Assembly (NCBI RefSeq): GCF_002878395.1 | Contig: NC_061120.1 | Span: 94,255,163 to 94,319,162 of the forward strand | Length of the DNA stretch: 64,000 nt | Direction of reading: 5' to 3' | From: Capsicum annuum | Lineage: Eukaryota; Streptophyta; Magnoliopsida; Solanales; Solanaceae | Shown: positions 1 to 11,580 of the stretch, in pieces | How the letters are laid out: every line of letters begins with the position of its first letter | How positions within the stretch are numbered: the stretch's first letter is position 1 | Position numbers and translations under genes: made by a program | Notes under the pieces: generated by a model | The model's database searches: none | Told to the model about the DNA's origin: nothing | Seen by the model: only the letters and a program-made list of their open reading frames with translations

Positions 1-640
1 TATACTGATGATGAGCTTGATGTTGATCTTACATTGGAGATTTCCCAACCAACCAAACCATTCATGAACGAAGATGCCAAATATGAGGAAATGGTACTAG
101 AATTGAAAGAAGATATCAAGAACAATCCTTGTGAAGACTCTAGTACATTTTGGGGTAAAGATATTAATAGAGATGCTACTCCAGAATAGAAAGTCAGTCC
201 TCATTCGAACCACTTTTCAACACTATGCTTGGTGGATGTGATGAAAGTCCAACCACCCAAGCAAATGATGAATTTTGAAAATAAGGAGGAAAATTCTTAC
301 ATTTTGGAGTTTAGCTTTTAAAAACGATGTACTACAACCCCAGTCTTGAAGGCCAAGAAACATAAAGATGGATATCCATTTAGTGGATTTTTAATATCTT
401 TATCGTTGCCCAATAAGCCCATATAAAAGTTCAATGCAAAATTGGGCAAGCGGTTCAAGTCCTTGAAGTGGCGTGATAGAACATTCCTTATCATGCCCTC
501 ACATTTTCCCAACAGACCTAAAAGATGTAAAGATCAAGAGATGGGCCGATAATTTAAATTGTCAAAGTGGAGAGATAAAGGATGACTGGATGTTGTCGTG
601 CCGCGAAACTAAATTAGGCGCTTCTTGGGAGGCAACCTAA
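1..640 (+). pseudogene. 3' end of Athila/Tat-type retroelement ORF (left-truncated by window)
   Basis: Decayed coding end of a Ty3/gypsy Athila/Tat-type element that starts outside the window. One frame is open from base 1 to a stop near 187 and begins YTDDELDVDL. After frame changes, readable pieces continue, including FKSLKWRDRTF, FPNRPKRCK and FKLSKWRDKG. The segment ends at about 610-640 with cttcttgggaggcaacctaa, the hallmark 'LLGRQP' tail at the end of the polyprotein in this lineage. The exact function of the acidic stretch at 1-190 is not recognised. At least four in-frame stops or shifts make it non-functional. The lineage assignment rests on the tail motif and on the LTR that follows. 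Confidence 0.5.
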
Positions 641-2185
641 GGTATTTTGTTACTTGTATTTGTATTATGTGATTGACATTAGATCTTCTCACCACAGTGC
701 CACAGGTATATCTCTAACTCTCTTGTTTTGGTTTGACGCATTGGGGACATTGCATGATTTTAAGTTAAAGGTGTTCGGAGCTACTTGTGGGTGTAGATGT
801 CCTCCTTGGGTTTTTGTTGCAGTGCCTCATTTCCCCGGAGCCTTTTTTTTAGTATATTCGGCATGTTTAGGCGTATTGCGCTTGTTTTGTGATTTGTTAT
901 ACTTTACTAGGAGAAATACAAGCAACTAAGGCATTTAACTTTTTTTTGTGATTTCTGAGCACCTCTCTATTGGTCTGATATATTACTATGTGAATTGTAT
1001 CCACTTGTGATCACGGTGTATCTTTTTGAGACATTAGTCTGGTAACTGAATAACCTTTGTTAAAGAAGCGCATGGATTGGATAAGTAGTGATATGCGAGA
1101 TACTTGTGTTCCTTGTGTGTGTAAGGTCTTACTCAGTTCCCGTTGTGTGTTGAAACTAGAACTTGGCCTGTTAGTCTTGCCATGGTCATAGGATTGGAGT
1201 TAGGAAAGGATCATAGGCCATTTTTTTATTTTAGTCCACTTTAGCCAAAATAATCCTCCCTAAGTGCATAATATCTCTTGATCTCTAATTTGAGTCTAAT
1301 TAGCCTATTTCTTTCTACGACACCTCTAAACGTACCTTTTACATCATAAGGAACCTGTTTTGGCTCTGGTCCTCCTTGGACACTGTGCACCTTGACTTCG
1401 GAAAATAGCCTAAGTTGAGGGTGGCTATAATAAGGGTGTGTGATACAAAATGAATATAAAGAGAGGCAGAATAAAATAAAAGAATAAAAAGTTGGGTGCG
1501 GTGAAAAAGGAATAAGAAATGAGAAAGTTGTGTAAAAGATGATAAAAAGATAATGTGATAATTGAAAAGACCGCATCTATCTTGAGCATGTGTGATCAAT
1601 AAAAGAGAGGAAGAAAAAAAGGTTGGTAGTTGAAACCCCAAGATTTTAGTGTAGTGTCAAGGAGGCATAGTTACTCTGAAATATTCATGAATATCATACC
1701 ATCCACTAGGCTATATTACAAGCTTAAGAAAAGCCCTATAGTGATCCTAACTGACCTATCTAATGACTTGGGTACTGACTATAAGGGCAAGCCTATGGCA
1801 TTTGATGCGCAATGTTGGAACTTCTTTCTGAGAGTGAGTTTTGTGTTTATCCCTGTGTTTATGTATGTAAATTCTAACATGAGTGAAAAAGGTATTACTT
1901 TTTTGTGAGGGCACACTAGGTATGTTGCTAATCACTACTTTATTTAGATAGTGTGATTTGGGTATGTGCTGGGTTGTTATAGCTGAAATTTTTTCCATAT
2001 TTTGATCCTTGTGAGTTGCATGAGTGTTTTCAATAATACATACTGTTGCTTTTATTTTGAGTGACCTTGTAGATAGTGCATGTATTCTGAACTGATATGA
2101 GTAGTTAGCTACCAAATTGTACTTTGTATGCTCTTAGTTATGTTATGGTTGCTTGAGTAGAAGCAATTCTATTAGTTGGGGGTAT
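641..2185 (+). other. 3' untranslated tail of the left-edge element, with polypurine tract
   Basis: No coding signal was recognised. Short open frames here have no family resemblance and include low-complexity stretches. The region matches the long non-coding tail that Athila/Tat-type elements carry between the LGRQP end of the ORF and the 3' LTR. It ends in a purine-rich gttgggggta at about 2,175-2,184, a likely polypurine tract priming plus-strand DNA synthesis, directly before the LTR start. Confidence 0.45.
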
Positions 2186-3584
2186 TGATGTGTGAGCCCA
2201 TGCTAACACATTGAAGCTTTTAACTCTAAATAAATGAAAAATCATGAGCAACTTTAGTCATTTTTGATTAGTTTACTTTGATTTTGCAGGAAAAGTAGAG
2301 AAAAGGGTGAAACACTACTAAAGAAAGAAAAAAGACTGAAATCGGAAGCAGATAGAGAGCTAAGTGTGGCTGACGACATCTATGACACGTTGTCAGCTTG
2401 GTGATAGGCTGTCACGGTCGCCGTCAACCCTAAACAGAAGATCGGAGTTGCAGAAAGCTTTGTGACGACCTTTATGAAACGCAGTCAAGATCCTGATATG
2501 ACGTCATAATTGTGGTTAACCTTAGGCAACAAATGTTAAAATTGTAGAGACATTGACGACGTCCGTGATAGGTCGTCAAGATCATGATTGGCCATCATGG
2601 ACACCGTCTTCTATTCCGAAGAAAGTCTGAAACTTTTAATTTTACTTCCTCATTTAGGATTTACTATTTTAAAGCCTTTTTTTAGGGTTTTATAAATATG
2701 AAATTATCTAGATATCCAGCTATCCATTGATATATTGACAATATAACGATTTTTTCTCTCTTTGTCTCTAAGAACAATATTTTAGAGTTTTGCCTTGTGA
2801 TTCGATTACAAGAACACTTTTGATTTCCTTCATTCTTGTAAGTTAATCTTTCTAGTTATGAATTCAAATTGTCTTTTTATTTCTTGCATCATGAGTAACT
2901 AAACACTCTTAACCTGGATTATGAAATCTAGGGTTAGGTCATGATAAGGTGTTAATTAATTACTCAAGGTTTAATAGGTGTTAGGATTTCTTTGTAATTT
3001 AAAGATTAGAATTTATGTCTGTTGGTTGCAAACAATAGGCATACCTACTTTGGTTTGCTTGAGAAAGAAATCATAAACAGTAGGAAGTGAATTATTAATA
3101 GTGACTCACAAGGGATTCTTTTAATAATCGGCGCTGTAAGAAGGTTGATTAACTTGAGGTAAAATCTGGGCTGTGAGTTGCGATTCCCTATGTCTAAGAG
3201 GATTAGGAAATTAGACACTCGAATTGGTTGACAGACATTTGAGCATATCATCGATAAAGATAGCTTGTCATCCTAACCATTGTGAGAACCTTGAGTTCAT
3301 GGTAGCATCTGTCATGTTCCGTAAGCCCTAGTAAACATAATCCTTGTTATTTCATAAACTTTTGATTGACAAGCACATAAATTAAAGTGACCAAAAATTA
3401 TTTACTAATTTGCAAAACTCCATTTTTTTATATCGTTTTTTTGAATTTGACTTGTAGCTTTAGTTTCAAACTAGTTTAATCCCCACTCACATTATTCCCT
3501 GTGGGATTCGACCTCAACCTAGTTGGGTTTTATATTGACAACGATCGCTTACACCCATTAAAGAGTGTAATTTAAGCGTTATCA
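2186..3584 (+). repeat. 3' LTR of the left-edge Athila/Tat-type element
   Basis: The 1,399-bp LTR begins TGATGTGTGAGCC just after a polypurine tract and ends GCGTTATCA. The last 110 bases carry the U5 signature typical of this lineage (attccctgtgggattcgacc, then a run around acaacgatcgcttacaccc). At 2,370-2,610, 184-424 bases from the LTR start, lies a GC-richer cluster of short GACGAC/CGTCA-type motifs in both orientations. The bases following it, cttca (3,585-3,589), are a candidate target duplication, but the partner copy lies outside the window. Boundaries are good to a few bases. Confidence 0.6.
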
Positions 3585-4919
3585 CTTCACCATAAGATTC
3601 AACAATTGAAGTTGTTGGATATCTTTGATGCTTCAAGTATAAAACATCTATTGATCCTGCAACTAGACTATACCCCAAAAAAGGATCAAGATTAGTATCA
3701 ATACAAACAACACATATTTATATGCATTATTAATCTACTTAAATTAAATCACGTTAACATCACCTAAATATTCCAAAGGAAAATATGTACGTCAAGGATT
3801 TTATAATTCAAAAAATATTTGTCACTTAATTATTTACCTCTTTTAGCCTTATGCCATTTTGACTATCCTGAGGTCGAACTCCATACCATATAAAACTCTA
3901 ATACACTTCCTTTTAACAGTCCTGTCTACACTAAATATGTATTTGCTACTTAATCTATTATGAACTCAACTATTAATAGCAGCAATGAATTCCAACACAA
4001 AATTGATGCTCTGAAGTAATCATGCTTTTGGACTATTATCAATTTTGATTCAATGCCCATAATATATCACCACATAGCTAACCAATAGTAAAAAATATAA
4101 AAATATGAATGCCTACCATATAAGCGTATAAACTAGGTGAAACTTAGACTTTCTAGCAACACCATAGAGTATAGTCAAGTACAAGACTATATCGATAATA
4201 ACTCAAGTCAAGACTTTGACTACTAACATCAAATTAGTCAACAACCATGACTCAAAAATAATATGCTAACCATGTCTCTAATACATAAGTAGATAGAAGA
4301 TAAATGAGATATTTTAATCATTTCGGTCTAGCCAGGACAACTTATGGATCTAACATAACATCTACAATAATAATCATAAATATTGGTTCACTTCAGGAAC
4401 CCAATATAACAAGTCAATAAATAAACTAGTTCGCTAAAGAAACCATCACACTCACTAATGCCTTGTATTCATATTCTAAGGGTCCTATAGTCGCCTACTA
4501 TCCCTGAACTACAAGGTACAAGATATTGTCCATGTGCGAAACATCTCAGACATATAGTGCCTATCAACTTATATCAACCCACCCCATAATGTTGTTCAAA
4601 TACTAGTACATCTGACAATAAATTATGAATCCCATGAAGATACCCAAACACAATTAAATCCCACATAATTAAGAGATATCAAATAATCACAGTCATTATG
4701 CAAACAATAACCATGCTTGTACAATCAACAAGCTTTCAATATAACCTCATCTTATATAATGAACACTTAGCATATCATTTAACCATTTGCTTTCTTTAAA
4801 CATGCATTGTAACAATTATACAAAATACTAGTTAAAATGCACACAGAAATCAAGTTTGATTTCAACTACATTATACCATCACTTATGTATAATGATTTAG
4901 GACTTAATTAGCACTTCCA
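3585..4919. other. AT-rich interval, nothing recognised
   Basis: No open frame of note and no retroelement protein trace. The texture (actcaagtcaagactttg, many cata and aata runs) resembles LTR sequence on the minus strand, but no terminal motifs or partner copy were found, so no element is claimed. Confidence 0.3.
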
Positions 4920-6368
4920 AGGTTAAGGTACTGAAGTGCTATGGATTTATTGCACTTTTGATACTTAAAACTATGAAAATATGCAAGTTTTTATGTTGCT
5001 TTGTGTGACCATATGTGTTTTAGGAATGTTATGTGGGAAATTAAATTTTTTATAATAAACTAAAGAAAATGATGAAAATTAAAGCTTTTGGATACTTATC
5101 GAGGCAATTTGGGCATATTTGCAATTACCGAGCATAGGTGACCGACGTATCTACAAGGAATTAATGTCTAGATGATCAGAAGTAGGGAAAAAGAAGCCTT
5201 TGTAACATACTAAGTGAATATATGGTAAGTATACAGCACATATAGTCTGCATGTGAAAAATTTTTATATAGAGATCAAAGCCTGTAGAGTTAAAAGATCT
5301 ATACAAAGGTTCTAGCATTTACCTAGGTCAACATACGGTTCGTATGTTGCCTAAGTAAGTGGCCACAAACCTCAAATTTTATTTTTCATTTAGAATTTGA
5401 CTTGTAGGGCTTCATTTTGTACTTTATATACCTTTTTGACATTTTGTAGTTAGGTTACTCACTATTAACACATGCAAATTATATTTTTATTTAAAGATTT
5501 GAATTTGAACTTTGGATTTCTTTTGTATTTATTTTAGTTGATAACTAGTTTCCGACGTTGAGTTTTATTCCATTATTCATATGATATTGTTTAATGGCTT
5601 CCATCATGAATATTTGTTGATTGTTTTACAAGTATGAGTGGCTAAAACCATTAGCTAGAGTTGTTGGAACCATGGCAAATTTATGAAGTAAGGAAAGTGT
5701 GAAGTTGTTCTGAATGAGTACTCGTGAAGTTGTTCTGAACGAGTACTCGTGCATGCATAGTATTATTTTCCATTTGATAGTTATTGTACTAGTTGCAAAT
5801 TTTAGGATACCACCTATATTATTGCTAATTACTCAACAAGAGGAGTTTGGACTAGGAAAATATAATTGAAACAGTAATTTAAATATTAACTGTCGATCTA
5901 GGCTTATCAATATTTTCGATGTTTGATCGTTATCTATCATCTAATAATTTAAGACTTAACAGTTAATAATTAACTTTAATCTTGGATAAAGATTAGTAAT
6001 GCGACATCCTGAGACTCAAAGGTAATTGATAAAATCTATAAATGAGTCCATATGAAAATTGATGGTACATAACTTATCAGATTCTAATGCAATGTATTGG
6101 TTTAGTTCAAAAATTCAAGATAAACTTATGGATTTGAGAAGATAGAGGAACACAACTCTAGTGTTCGACTCGGATTATTTATAATAAAAGTTACATAGTT
6201 TTACTTATTTGATATTGTTACCACAAACCCCCTATTTTCTTTTTGTTCAAACCGTTGATTTCAACAAAGAAGAGACATACACCCACGTATTCCCTGTGGG
6301 TTTGAACCAAACCTAGTTAGGTTATTATACTTGATAGAGACTGCTTTATTATACTTGGGAATTGATCA
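4920..6368 (+). repeat. 5' LTR of an Athila/Tat-type element
   Basis: About 1.45 kb. The 3' boundary is placed after ttgatca at 6,368 because a decayed primer-binding site follows. The U5 part at 6,285-6,368 includes attccctgtgggtttgaacc and acctagttaggtt, closely parallel to the LTR at 2,186-3,584 but from a different family. The 5' boundary (about 4,920) is approximate because TG termini were not unambiguous. It contains a perfect 9-bp inverted repeat with a 3-base loop at 5,329-5,349 (caacatacg / cgtatgttg). It also holds a 25-bp tandem duplication at 5,701-5,750 with one mismatch. Confidence 0.5.
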
Positions 6369-6369
6369 A

Positions 6370-6392
6370 AATTTGGTCTTTGCTTCCCTAGA
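6370..6392 (+). other. Degenerate primer-binding site (tRNA-Asp type)
   Basis: The bases after the LTR (aatttggtctttgcttccct) are a decayed version of the TGGCGCCGTTGCCGGGG-like primer site used by Athila/Tat elements. The sequence after it (gatgatggcgttgtgttatt) also fits the leader of that lineage. It marks the LTR/internal boundary. Confidence 0.45.
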
Positions 6393-6899
6393 TGATGGCG
6401 TTGTGTTATTTGATGTTTTTTAGAGTTGACAAGTCTTTATTTTTTAGTTCCTAGATAGGTACACACCGGTGTATGCCTAAAACTAGGAATCAAGGAAATC
6501 CCTTACTCCCCCTGAATCCTAACTTAAAGATACCATGACAGCATAATCATAGCTATCTAGAAGGGATTTAAGATGATACGAATGTTGTACCTCCTATTGC
6601 CTCAGGTTATGCATAGAATATTATAGATAGGAAAATGAATTAGATGTTAGAATAAGTATCTAATTAGAGTAGAGAAGCTAAAGAATCCTGGTTGGCTCAT
6701 TAGGTAGAGCTATCCAAGTAGAGGTTGGTAGTTGATCATCTAGCAGTACTCGACAGAAATCTAGATGGAGTTCGTAAAGTTTAAGCTCAAGTTATCCTAG
6801 TGTTCAAGTATTTCTATCCATATGATGATGTGGATGACATGGGATACATTGAGCCAAAATAGTGTCTATTATTCCTCCTACACTGCCCTAATGTAAAAT

Positions 6900-8480
6900 T
6901 TGATATAACAAGTGCCATGATTAAATGTTTTACACTTGAAAGGTGTATTCTTATACCTGGCTACAGATGATTATAATATGCACCATACTAACTTTCCGGG
7001 TATCTGTACTTTGTATACCATCCCGAGGGTAGATAAGGAAGAACTTACACTAAGGTTGTTCCCCCTCTCACTAACTAGAGAAGTTTTTTTATGGTTGTGG
7101 GAACTTTCAAGGGGATCAATTACAACATGGAATGAGTTGTGCAGGTAATTCCTGAATCACTTTTTTTATACAATGAGGATATTATAGGTTAAAGATGAGA
7201 TATATAATTTCAATCAGCTTCATTCTGAGCAGATATTAGGCATGGTTTAGGTTTAAGAAATAGCTAAGTATGCTGCCCAATAACCAAATTTTAGGGATGT
7301 GATTATTGGAGATATTCTGAAAAGCTCAGAACATCAGTTCTTGAGACATGATAGACACTACAACTAGAGAAGAATTTGTAAGATGACATTGTAAAGCAAC
7401 TACAGATTTTCTAGACTAGATTTATCTCACTAAGCGAGGGTGTCATACTCTATAGAATGAGAGGGGTGGTGGCACTTATGTTATCAGAGCTTCTAGAGAC
7501 CCGACAGCAATTGACAAGTTTGTGGTGTAAGGAATTACATAGCTGAGGACTGACATTGTGCTTCTTACTAAGGAACTTGGGCAGTGAGTTCTGAAAAGGT
7601 GAACACAATAGCTACAAGATCAAGCCTCTAGAGCTTATTAGGCTGATATATAAGAGGAGCCTAAGTATCTAGATCGTGAGTTGATGGGTTATCAATCTCG
7701 AGGGAAAGGAAACAAATATCGGACCTAGTACTGTGATATATACAAAGATCATAGTATGGATCATGATAATAACTATAGATGGAAAGATGACTACAAAGTA
7801 AAGGAGGACAAGTACATTTCACTAGGCAGTTTTTATGTAGAATCAAGAATGAAGGCCACGCTCACAAAACTGGTGAAGTGTCAGTAATGTCAGAAGACTA
7901 GCTACTTGCAAATAAAGGCTAATATTCTAGGTTTTACCCAAAAGGTTGAGTCTCATGTGATTGGTATTAAGTAGTAAGAGTATGTATTCAGGCGGATATT
8001 AGATACATTGAATCAAAGTTAGTCTGGTACCCTTTCCAATAATCTGGACCAAAATTTCAATAATGATGGTCACTCCCTTGCTGTCACTACTTAGAGTGGT
8101 TTATCTACTACGGATCCCACATTTCCTAATATTAAGATACCAAACAATGATAGCATTATGGTAGGTGAGACATCTATTGTGGATTTTAACAAGGTAATGA
8201 GAGTTAATGCTAGTATAGGTGCGGATACAAGTAAGAGAAAGTTCGATGAGCCAGTAGTGAGACAAATTCAATGACCGACCCTACCATTACCTAAAAAGTG
8301 AAATATAAGAAATCGAAAGGGAAATTCAAGTAGTTTAATAAGCTACTGAAAGATCTGAGATTTCATATTTCTCTCCTTGAAGCATTAGAGTAGATGCATA
8401 GGTAGGCTAGGTTTGAAAGGCTTGGTAAAAAAGAAGAGGACGTATAGTGTCAAAGATGTCACAATAGTGCACCATTGCAG
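6900..8480 (+). pseudogene. Athila/Tat-type gag (capsid) and gag-protease linker remnant
   Basis: The core is a 70-codon open stretch at 6,936-7,148 ending LRLFPLSLTREVFLWLWEL then SITTWNELC. This is the retrotransposon gag signature (L-FP-SL--EA--WL---P--SI-TW-EL), which in living elements forms the virus-like particle. The match continues after stops to about 7,240 (KDEIYNFNQLHSEQ). At 8,300-8,470 a second block with YSVKDVTIVHHC resembles the basic linker before the protease in this lineage. In between, many stops and shifts and only weak similarity. The preceding LTR and primer site (4,920-6,392) supply the context. No protease active site or RT was found downstream. Confidence 0.5.
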
Positions 8481-9102
8481 ATCCTTACTCGATTTAAGCC
8501 CGTTTGACTCATTCTAAACATTCAAATCCTCAAAATTTCCTTCCACCTCTTAAATTCAATCTAACCCACTTGTCTATGCTTAATAAAGGGTAAAAATATC
8601 ACTTTTTCTTTGTACCAACTACTCCTAAAGCGCTAAAATATGTTCGTTCTTTTCTTTTGACTCACTTTTTCATAGTTCATTTTTCAAGTACTCAAATTTA
8701 AAGGTAATATTATTTGCTCCTAATAGTAGTATCTTATGCTAAAGTTAAAATAAGAAGTGGTGTGTTTTCTTTCATGCAAAAATATGTAGAAACCATCATG
8801 GTCATATGTAAGGGTCTTTAAATGAGCCTATAATCCTAATATAGGGCATTGTTCTAAAATCATGCCCTAAATGGAAGCTGAATTTCAAAAAAGTAGAGTA
8901 ATATTATAATTTTAAATGCTGACTTATTTTGAAAGTTGGTTTCTAATTAAATATATGCATATGTAACTTTTTGGGACTTAGAATAAGTGATAGGGAAGCA
9001 AACTTAAGGAAAAAGTTAAAGTTTTGAGATTTTAAGATTTTCTTCAACTTTTGCAATCCCTCATTATTTGTTTGATACTAACACTTAATTTCTTAGGTAC
9101 AC
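8481..9102. other. AT-rich spacer, no gene
   Basis: No coding signal. The end of the interval (tttcttaggtacac just before an ATG at 9,103) looks like a 3' splice-acceptor context, but this is only a resemblance. Confidence 0.3.
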
Positions 9103-11240
9103 ATGGCACGAAACAAGAATTAGGTTGCACCTAGTAGCTGACGAGATGATACTTTCTAGAGCAGTAGCTTGGAGGAGGATTACCCATAGGATAGATCCAT
9201 AGCATTCTCGACCAAAGTGACAAGGACAGTGACTAAAGAACGGGAGCATTCCGTGGTGAGGTCATTATAATGGACATGTTTGGTCAGCATATTCTAGTGA
9301 AACAACATTAGGTCAAGCGGTAGGCTTTCACTCACCCTAAGATAGGGGCTGAGGGTATTGAGTTATTAGGTAGGTTGATAATGAAGAAGTTCTGGAGATC
9401 ACTAGTGCACTCTCCCAAACCTATTCAGGCGGGTGGTCAAGATGATTAGGATAAGGATGAGAATGATAAGGCGGTAGAGTCACCTCTTATAGTAGTTACA
9501 TAAGAGCCCCAGTCTGAGAAGAGGTCTTTGGAAAAAAATTGACGCAGCGAATAAGGAGCATTCATCAATAATACCCTAGTCTTATAAGGGTACAGTAGTT
9601 CAGGAGAAGTGTTCTATAGTATCCCAATCTATGAAGGGTACCGACCAGTCTACACACCAGATACAAAATCCTAATTTAGATATGCCAGCTCAGCATGATC
9701 ACGTATCTGACCCGAATATTTCTTAGAGGAACCTCCTATAAGATGAAATCAAGATAGTCTGTGGAGGGTCTATGGAATATTTTTCAGTAGGATAGCCATA
9801 TAACTGAGTTTGGCTGGCCCATATGGACTATTTATGAGTAGAGACATAATGACTTGTCAGGGTTGACTGATGGAAGCTGCATTTGACAAATATCAATCTG
9901 GTGGGATGACTTGACCCCTAGTTTCTTATAACCCAACTTTGGTAAGAGAATTATAAGTATCACACCTCTTTAAAGAATCCTGGAATACACTTAAGAGTAA
10001 AGGTATTTTGAGATATACTAAGCATCCCCACCTTGATCAGACTCATGTCAGAGCAGTTATGGTTGATATTTCAGTGGCGCCTATGTGTTGAGTTCTCCTT
10101 GAAATTGATTATGTTTCTCTAGAATCTATAAAAGAGTATGATTATAGATTGAGAGTTTCACAAGATGGACATATTATGTGTGATCCTGGGCATATAAGTC
10201 AGAGAGTTGATATAACTAGATGAACCACTAGCTATATCTTACCTCTAGGGGATGATATCCCTTAGATTATTGGGTAGGGTATGATAAAGAAAGTGACACT
10301 CACTTTTGCGGCAAAGTTCTTATAGTTGATTATTTGTTATCGACTATATAAAAATATTACAGACCATGTATTTACTTAGGATAGAGTTACGTTGATTGCT
10401 AGTATGATTTCCAAATATGTTATTGATTTTTCAACTATTATTCAGTTTCAGATTAATGAGATATATTTTGGTGTGACGACAAATCTATCATTCCTATGAG
10501 AGATTATAGTCGACAACCATTGCATAAAATAGGATTATGAAGGATCTGGCATGTCAAGTCCTTCCCATGAGACTTCATACACCCTTTATAGTACCTTTCC
10601 TCCTGTATGAGCCCCATCAGTCCCTATAAGTCTATTAATAAACATGAAGAATTTAGTATGGATTTTAAGATGGGGGAGTAGAGAGAGGCCACTTAGCTGA
10701 GTACTAAGGGTGAGAAGATCCCCGCTACATTACTGTAGCCCCAGATTCTACTTGAGAGCTGGTGGGTTCATCTTTCGTTCCACCTAGCCCATTCACAATA
10801 GCTTCTGCTTCAGGTATGATACTAGTATCTTATGTGTTTTTATAGGGTTTATTAGATAGTTATAGAGTTACTGACACTCATCTACAGAATGTCGAGGGTG
10901 AGGTGGATACTTTTTATGGACAGATCCAGTCATGGATCTCGACTACACTACAGACTACTAAGGTTACATTAGAGTTTCCACGATAGGCTACTAAGTTAGA
11001 GCTACAAAATGAATTACATGCACACATAGACACATTTAATAGCAGTATCAGTCCGTTTTGGAATTATTAAGGAACCAGATATATGTGATAAATTGGAGGA
11101 GTTAGATGTACTTAGAGTAGAGGTACGCTTTCTCACTTAGAGCAACATATAAGTCATTAATCAAGTTATACCCCCATTTGATTAGCCAGAACCTACATGC
11201 GATCCCGGCACTTTGACTTGTTCGATAAGGATAATGCTAT
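9103..11240 (+). pseudogene. Decayed ORF resembling 'putative plant transposon protein' (PF20167-like)
   Basis: It starts at ATGGCACGAAACAAGAAT (MARNKN). The most readable block, about 10,020-10,510, gives HPHLDQTHVRAVMVDIS, EYDYRLRVSQDGHIMCDPG, then LTFAAKFL, LIICYRLYKNITDHVF, DRVTLIASMISKYVIDFS and FQINEIYFGVTTNLSF. The order fits the plant family annotated as putative plant transposon protein: a conserved helical block with 'LTF-AKF', 'DR--LIASI', 'ID---II---I' and 'LPFP'. Its biochemical role is unknown. From 10,860 to 11,240 the translation is charged (EVDTFYGQIQSWISTTLQ) and suggests a coiled coil, ending HFDLFDKDNAMVPIVGYA. More than ten stops or shifts are present. The family assignment is by recall of its pattern, not by search. 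Confidence 0.35.
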
Positions 11241-11575
11241 GGTACCCATAGTAGGTTATGCATAGTGAAAGTACAGCTTAAAAGGTACCCACCTATGCGT
11301 GTACCTTTTTCTTAAGAGGACCTACAACCCCTTAAGCAACCTTTATTTAAGTGAAAGGGCCTCTCTTAAGTGGCCCATTTATATGAAACTTGGTTGCTTA
11401 AGGGAATGATTGGTCGCTTTATGACCCAAATAGATGCAAAAGATGAGTGCACAAACTAAAGACTTCAAATTTATCCATGTCTCCAGCAACCGCTTGGGAT
11501 TCGTTCAGAGTTTCGCATATGCAAAAGAAATATTCTACCCTATAAAATTTGATGTTTCCAAATCAGTTGTGCTGT
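11241..11575. other. Target sequence into which chromovirus A inserted
   Basis: Contains an imperfect inverted motif (cttaagcaacc at 11,331 and ggttgcttaag at 11,392). The open frame that begins at 11,434 runs straight into the LTR of element A, so it is not a gene. The sequence resumes at 35,072 on the other side of element A. Confidence 0.35.
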
Positions 11576-11580
11576 TGAAA

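Noticed and set aside
654..1908. Several open frames on both strands near the left end
   Set aside because: Low-complexity, hydrophobic or Phe/Ser-rich translations with no family pattern, lying in the non-coding tail of a retroelement.
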